A DNA stretch of 8,925 nucleotides from Natrialbaceae archaeon (GTDB lineage: Archaea > Halobacteriota > Halobacteria > Halobacteriales > Natrialbaceae), in assembly GCA_003552885.1 (NCBI GenBank), contig PUPA01000146.1, positions 1 through 8,925 on the forward strand, written 5' to 3'. Shown piece by piece: positions 5,574 through 8,925 of the stretch; positions within the stretch are counted from its first letter, which is position 1, and every line of letters starts with the position of its first letter. The notes beneath the pieces were generated by a model. That model had not been told where the DNA came from and ran no database searches. It saw nothing but the letters and a program-made list of their open reading frames with translations. Position numbers and translations under genes: made by a program.

Positions 5574-5648
5574 CCGTTCGGGCGAACCGACCGCACGCTC
5601 CGTTCGGGCGAGCCGATCGCGCCACTCACCGCTCGGGCGAGCCGATCG
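5574..5648. repeat. three imperfect 20-bp repeats with internal dyad symmetry
   Basis: Copies at 5574-5593, 5600-5619 and 5629-5648, spaced 26 and 29 bases. All share a TCGGGCGA core within a dyad: copy 1 has GTTCG-GG-CGAAC, copy 3 has GCTCG-GG-CGAGC, and copy 2 mixes them (GTTCG-GG-CGAGC). Copies 2 and 3 share the flank CCGATCGC. Copy 3 encodes the C-terminal residues IGSPER of the zinc protein and its stop follows at once; copies 1 and 2 are in the intergenic space, 49-95 bases upstream of the GNAT start, just beyond its TATA element. They may be tandem duplications of the gene tail, binding sites for a regulator of the GNAT gene, or both. Confidence 0.7.
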
Positions 5649-6588
5649 CTGAGACGACCCGGTCGAGCAGCGAGTCCGTCCCCGCCGGTCGGTCGACGTC
5701 GATCGACGCCCGCGAGAGCCCGTCGTCGGTCACCGTCAGCACGGTGACGCCCTCGGCGTCGATCAGCTCGATCGCCCCTTCACCGAGGGACTCTCCGGTC
5801 GAGAGCACCACCGGTCGGGCGTCGACGGCCGCCGCGGTTCCGACGAGCTGCCGGAGGTCGTCCTCGGTCGGCCCGTCGTGGACGTCGACGACGAGACGGT
5901 CGTCGAAGAGCGAATCCTCGGCGAGGAGGTGGACGTGGTTCCCGGAGACGGTCGCGTCGAGTTCGGTCTCGTACCGGCGTGCCTCGAGGGCCTCCGCGAG
6001 CGACCGGCGCGCCTCGAGTTGCCGGTCGAGCCACCGCTCGCCGGTCCCGGCCATCGGATACCGGTACAGCGGCAGCTCGCGGCTCTCCTCGGGGGGGCAG
6101 GTCGCCTCACAGCGTCGACACCGCAGCCGATGTTCGGGCTCGTCGATCCAGCTATCACAGCCGTGACAACGGTGTCGTCGCCGCCTGTCGAGCCACCTGC
6201 GCTCGACCGTCTCGTCACAGGTCCGGCAGGGAACGCCGTCGCCGACGTCCTCGGGTGCCACGTCGAGGATCGATCCACACGACGGGTGGACGACGGCCTC
6301 CTCCCGAACGACGTGGACCGACTCACACGCCGGGCAGGCCGTAACGTACTGCATCCCCTCGGTGTCACAGTCCGGACAGACGTAGGCCTTCGAGACGAAC
6401 CGGGAGTCGAAGGCACCGCGGTCGGTCAGCCGCTCGAGGACGGCGACCGGATCGTCCTCCCGGCCGTCGAGGTGGGCCTCGAGGTCGGGGTAGCTGATCC
6501 GGCCAGCGGAATCGATCGAGGGCTCGAACGCCTCGGACTCGCCGTCGCGCAACTCGACCACCGCCCGGAGCACGCCTGGGGACACCAT
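5626..6588 (-). CDS. cysteine-rich zinc-binding protein, TackOD1-like, with Mrr-like C-terminal region
   Basis: A 320-residue protein in three parts. Residues 1-68 look like a small helical domain (YPDLEAHLDGREDDPVAVLERLTDRGAF) resembling a winged helix. Residues 69-165 hold 12 cysteines as zinc-ribbon pairs: C71/C74 with C85/C88; H101/C104 with C121/C124; C141/C144 with C157/C160, and C164. Residues ~205-290 (SGNHVHLLAEDSLFDDRLVVDVHDG, then RPVVLSTGESLGEGAIELIDAEGVTVL) resemble the beta-alpha-beta pattern of Mrr-type restriction endonuclease folds, but the expected acidic-x-Lys is D235-V-H237, so catalysis is doubtful. The middle resembles the TackOD1 family, archaeal metal-binding proteins of unknown function; I recall the family rather than proving it. 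The ATG at 6588 is the only plausible start; no clear TATA element stands 24-29 bases before it. No membrane segment or signal peptide is present, so it is probably cytoplasmic. Confidence 0.75.
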   Translation of the reverse strand: MVSPGVLRAVVELRDGESEAFEPSIDSAGRISYPDLEAHLDGREDDPVAVLERLTDRGAFDSRFVSKAYVCPDCDTEGMQYVTACPACESVHVVREEAVVHPSCGSILDVAPEDVGDGVPCRTCDETVERRWLDRRRRHRCHGCDSWIDEPEHRLRCRRCEATCPPEESRELPLYRYPMAGTGERWLDRQLEARRSLAEALEARRYETELDATVSGNHVHLLAEDSLFDDRLVVDVHDGPTEDDLRQLVGTAAAVDARPVVLSTGESLGEGAIELIDAEGVTVLTVTDDGLSRASIDVDRPAGTDSLLDRVVSAIGSPER

Positions 6589-6721
6589 CTCGAACGGCCC
6601 GGCCTACCGTTCGGATCGGTTTCAGTATGCGCCGGCTACAGGCCGATCGCCCGGACGGGCCCACGGTGGCCGGGAGGTGAGCCGGAGGACGGGACCGGTA
6701 ACGTCGGGGTTAGCGGGAGCA

Positions 6722-6727
6722 TTTAGC
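6722..6727 (+). promoter_or_regulatory. TATA-like promoter element of the Xi-class transferase gene
   Basis: TTTAGC at -28 to -23 from the ATG at 6750. A GGAGG stands at 6742-6746, only three bases before the ATG; with a leaderless start it would lie upstream of the transcript and would not act as a ribosome site. The rest of 6589-6721 holds no gene or motif I can support. Confidence 0.5.
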
Positions 6728-6749
6728 CCCGAGGGCACAACGGAGGCGT

Positions 6750-7742
6750 ATGAACACCCTCGTCGACGGCGAGTGGCGGACGGACGCGTACGAGACCACC
6801 GGCGGTGACGGCGCCTTCGAGCGTCAGGAGACGACGTTCCGCGATCGGATCCACGAGGAGCCCGGCGCCCGGTTCCGCCCGGAAGCCGGCCGGTATCACC
6901 TCTACGTCTCCTACGCCTGTCCGTGGGCCCACCGGACGTTGCTCGTCCGCACGCTGTTGGGCCTCGAGGACGCCATCGACGTCTCGGTCGTCGATCCCTA
7001 CCGCGGGGCGGACGGCTGGCAGTTCTCCCCCGAGAGGGAGGGCTGTACGCCCGACCGGCTCCACGGCGTCGACTACCTGCGGGAGCTGTACGTCCGGGCC
7101 GACCCGGAAGCGAGCTGTCGCGTGACGGTGCCGGTCCTCTGGGACACAGCGGAGGACACCATCGTCAACAACGAGTCGAGAGAGATCATGCGTGACCTCG
7201 ACACCCAGTTCGACGCGCACGCGACCCGGAACGTCGACCTCTATCCGGACGGCTATCGCGAGGAGGTCGACCGGATCCTAGAGGAGATCTACGAGCCGAT
7301 CAACAACGGCGTCTACCGGGCCGGCTTCGCGACCGAACAGGGGCCGTACGACGAGGCCGTCGACGAGCTCTTTGCCGCCCTCGACCGCTGGGACGGGGTA
7401 CTCGCCGACAGACGGTACCTCGCCGGCGATCGGCTCACCGAGGCCGACGTCGCGATGTTCACCACCCTGGTCAGATTCGACGGCGTCTACCACACTCACT
7501 TCATGTGTAACGTCCAGTATATCCGCGAGTACGAGAACCTCTGGCCGTACCTGCGGGAGCTGTACACGTTGCCTGGGGTCGCCGACACGGTGTGGATGGA
7601 CCACATCAAAGAACACTACTACACGACCCATCCGGAGGTGAACCCCAGCCGGATCGTCGCCCGCGGTCCGGAGCTCGACTTCGAGGCCCCACACGACCGC
7701 GACCGGCTCCCCGGCGGGCCACCCGAGCCCCTCTCGCGATGA
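6750..7742 (+). CDS. Xi-class glutathione transferase / glutathionyl-hydroquinone reductase family protein
   Basis: A 330-residue protein of the length and layout of bacterial YqjG-type enzymes, which reduce glutathionyl-hydroquinones and glutathionyl adducts through an active cysteine. Visible features: N-terminal FxR-rich lead (FRDRIHEEPGARFRPEAGRYHLYVSYACPWAHR) with the catalytic C57 in CPWAHR, the thioredoxin-like domain to ~150 with VTVPVLWD (cis-proline) and the thiol-binding NNESREI (140-146), then the all-helical domain with YEPINNGVYRAGFA (181-194), RYLAGDRLTEADVAMFTTLVRFD (222-244) and HIKEHYYTTHPEVNP (285-299). Y189 and Y290/Y291 stand where the family has its conserved tyrosines. 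Haloarchaea generally use gamma-glutamylcysteine in place of glutathione, so the natural thiol here may differ. No signal peptide; cytoplasmic. It is divergent from the zinc protein and convergent with the membrane protein gene. Confidence 0.93.
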   Translation: MNTLVDGEWRTDAYETTGGDGAFERQETTFRDRIHEEPGARFRPEAGRYHLYVSYACPWAHRTLLVRTLLGLEDAIDVSVVDPYRGADGWQFSPEREGCTPDRLHGVDYLRELYVRADPEASCRVTVPVLWDTAEDTIVNNESREIMRDLDTQFDAHATRNVDLYPDGYREEVDRILEEIYEPINNGVYRAGFATEQGPYDEAVDELFAALDRWDGVLADRRYLAGDRLTEADVAMFTTLVRFDGVYHTHFMCNVQYIREYENLWPYLRELYTLPGVADTVWMDHIKEHYYTTHPEVNPSRIVARGPELDFEAPHDRDRLPGGPPEPLSR

Positions 7743-7763
7743 CACGGCGGCCTGTCGACGCGG

Positions 7764-8123
7764 TCAGTCGGCCGGGGTCACCCGACTCCGCCGACGCGCC
7801 CGGACCATCGCGACCGCGACGTACGAGCCGGCGACGACGAGCCCGGCCAGTCCGAGGGTGATCCCGGACCCGGTTTCGGCCTGCAACACGGTTATCAGGG
7901 CGACCCCGGCACCGAGGAACGCGACCGCGAGGTCCCGTCGGCCGAACGCGCCGTGGAGGAGGGAGACGGCGACGAACGTCGCCGCGAGGACCCAGAGCGC
8001 CGCCGACACGGGCTCCACCCCCAACAGCGTCCCCCCGAACAGGGTGCCGTAGATCAGGATCCCGAGCGCGATCACGGTCCCGACGCCGATCGTCGTCGGC
8101 TGGACGTCGACCATCTCCCTCAT
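7764..8123 (-). CDS. four-helix membrane protein of unknown function
   Basis: I do not recognise the family. The 119-residue protein has a short polar N-terminus (MREMVDVQPT) followed by four hydrophobic segments at roughly 11-32, 39-61, 65-81 and 88-107, with a basic loop GRR between the second and third and a basic tail RARRRSR at the end. With positive residues inside, both termini would be cytoplasmic. The reading frame continues upstream to a start at 8174, but that would add a non-hydrophobic CTFRRKGR extension. I chose the ATG at 8123 because TTTGCA stands at -29 to -24 from it; an ATG at 8114 is also possible. The stop is 21 bases from the end of the converging transferase gene, and the upstream region is shared with the divergent helix-hairpin-helix gene. 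Confidence 0.7.
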   Translation of the reverse strand: MREMVDVQPTTIGVGTVIALGILIYGTLFGGTLLGVEPVSAALWVLAATFVAVSLLHGAFGRRDLAVAFLGAGVALITVLQAETGSGITLGLAGLVVAGSYVAVAMVRARRRSRVTPAD

Positions 8124-8146
8124 CGCCCGTCCCTTTCGTCGGAACG

Positions 8147-8152
8147 TGCAAA
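8147..8152 (-). promoter_or_regulatory. TATA-like promoter element of the four-helix membrane protein gene
   Basis: Minus-strand TTTGCA at -29 to -24 from the ATG at 8123. The match to a TATA consensus is weak, but the spacing equals that of the other promoters in the window and it decides between the possible starts. Confidence 0.4.
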
Positions 8153-8217
8153 GCGCTGGCGTTCCCGGGGACAACGTTCAAGCCCCGCCGGCGTGATCTG
8201 AGAGGCGATCGCCGACA

Positions 8218-8847
8218 GTGAACGAGGAGCCGATCGCCGATCGCACGGAAGGGTCCAGCACTGACCACACGGAAGGTTCCGGCGCCGACCGTGCGGGCCA
8301 GCCCACCGCCGACCGCGTCGAGGACGAGCCGCCGCTCCGTTCGGACGAACGCGAGGCGCTCGCGGCTGCGGGCGTCGACCCCGACGCGGTCCGCCGAGGG
8401 GAGCGTTCGTTCCGCCAGCTGCGCGAGGCCGGCGTCGAGGAGGCCGTCGCCGACGCCCTCCGCCGGCGGCTCTCTCTGCCCTGGGCGTTCCGGCCGTCGG
8501 GTGATCTCGAGGCCCGGTCGCGGGCGGTGGGCGGACTCGGCGCGGCCGAACGCGAGTGGGTCGCCGCCAGCACGGACGGCGACTGGCAGTCTCTCGACCG
8601 CGTCGCCGGGGCCGACACCTCCGAGGGGGAATCCGCCGACGACGGTCGTCCCTGGCCCCGTCCGACGCCGGTGACCGACGTCACGGGCGTCGGCCCCGCG
8701 GACGCCGACCGGCTCGCGGAGGCGGGGATCCGCTCGGCCGAGCGTCTCGCCACCGTCGACGCCGGGCTGGTCGCGAAGCTGCTCGACCTCGACGTGCTCC
8801 ACGTCCGCACGTGGCGTCACAGCGCCCGGGAGCTCGTCGGGGACTGA
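8218..8847 (+). CDS. helix-hairpin-helix protein of a haloarchaeal family
   Basis: A 209-residue protein in three parts. Residues 1-40 are polar and probably disordered, with the near-repeat DRTEGS/DHTEGS. Residues 42-130 form a compact helical region (DEREALAAAGVDPDAVRRGERSFRQLREAGV, then RRRLSLPWAF) of a kind I associate with haloarchaeal proteins of unknown function (a DUF, possibly DUF7409). A spacer (131-150) leads to a helix-hairpin-helix motif at ~152-206: VTDVTGVGPADADRLAEAGIRSAERLATVDAGLVAKLLDL, the GVGP hairpin being the non-specific DNA-backbone contact of such domains, similar to those in Rad51 N-termini and DNA repair proteins. A DNA-binding role is inferred. The GTG at 8218 is the first usable start; no TATA element stands at -24 to -29, and GAGG at 8202-8205 is far from it, so the exact start is uncertain within the disordered part. 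Confidence 0.8.
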   Translation: MNEEPIADRTEGSSTDHTEGSGADRAGQPTADRVEDEPPLRSDEREALAAAGVDPDAVRRGERSFRQLREAGVEEAVADALRRRLSLPWAFRPSGDLEARSRAVGGLGAAEREWVAASTDGDWQSLDRVAGADTSEGESADDGRPWPRPTPVTDVTGVGPADADRLAEAGIRSAERLATVDAGLVAKLLDLDVLHVRTWRHSARELVGD

Positions 8848-8867
8848 CGTCGGGTCGACGTCGAACC

Positions 8868-8884
8868 GCCCGCGAGCTGCGGGC
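8868..8884 (+). terminator. possible hairpin downstream of the helix-hairpin-helix gene
   Basis: A 6-bp stem GCCCGC/GCGGGC with a 5-base loop, 20 bases after the stop codon. No T-tract follows before the window ends, and such stems arise by chance in G+C-rich DNA. The final 41 bases show no gene that I can support. Confidence 0.25.
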
Positions 8885-8925
8885 CGGTATCGGGGGAGCC
8901 GATCCAGGAACGGTCACGGCCGCGA

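Noticed and set aside
5574..5648. Possible CRISPR array from three regularly spaced repeats
   Set aside because: Only three imperfect 20-base copies with 6- and 9-base spacers; real spacers are about 30-40 bases, and one copy is protein-coding.
5878..6726. 282-residue plus-strand open frame opposite the zinc protein
   Set aside because: Antisense to a frame whose twelve paired cysteines and Mrr-like region are clearly real; it has no domain of its own.
6742..6746. GGAGG as ribosome binding site of the transferase gene
   Set aside because: It is only three bases from the ATG, and the TATA-like element at -28 to -23 puts the transcript start near the ATG, so the site would not be in the message.
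7606..8820. 404-residue minus-strand open frame across three genes at the right
   Set aside because: It runs antisense to the transferase end and the helix-hairpin-helix gene and in another frame of the four-helix protein, with Arg/Gly-rich composition; a shadow frame.

Overview
The window looks like chromosomal DNA of a halophilic archaeon (class Halobacteria). The signs are very high G+C, strongly acidic proteins (a 130-residue Asp/Glu linker in one of them), compact genes with GTG as well as ATG starts, and TATA-like hexamers (TTTAGG, TTTAGT, TTTAGC, TTTGCA) lying almost exactly 24-29 bases before start codons, the arrangement expected of leaderless haloarchaeal transcripts. The genus cannot be named from sequence alone. 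I see no tRNA, rRNA, CRISPR array, insertion sequence or phage gene. No gene-free stretch exceeds 300 bases; the longest is the 193-base divergent promoter region at 3178-3370.

Left block (1-3177, all minus strand). In order of transcription: a DUF3311 small membrane protein overlapping by 4 bases a sodium:solute symporter family permease (one operon), a membrane-anchored bacterial-type PH domain protein with its own promoter, and the first 267 residues of a Ski2/Hel308-type DNA helicase that runs off the left edge. Divergent from the transporter operon is a plus-strand winged-helix regulator (3371-4294) that appears tethered to the membrane by two transmembrane segments joined by an acidic linker. 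The region between them carries two related CGGCCG-centred palindromes, one at each promoter, which makes it a candidate control region for the transporter.

Middle block (4389-6588). A thioredoxin-fold PRX-like protein (plus) meets a GNAT acetyltransferase (minus) tail to tail; the two stop codons abut inside a 14-bp perfect palindrome. Upstream of the GNAT gene, also on the minus strand, is a 320-residue cysteine-rich zinc protein resembling the TackOD1 family, with a C-terminal region that resembles a degenerate Mrr-type nuclease fold. Between these two genes lies a cluster of three 20-base repeats whose arms differ in a compensatory way, and one copy encodes the end of the zinc protein.

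Right block (6750-8847). A Xi-class glutathione transferase (glutathionyl-hydroquinone reductase family, plus), a four-helix membrane protein (minus), and a helix-hairpin-helix protein of a haloarchaeal family (plus). Together with the PRX-like protein the transferase suggests thiol/redox functions in the area, but there is no operon uniting them. Overall this is mostly ordinary haloarchaeal core chromosome. The items most worth a second look are the zinc/Mrr-like protein, the covarying repeat cluster, and the membrane-tethered regulator with its shared palindromes.
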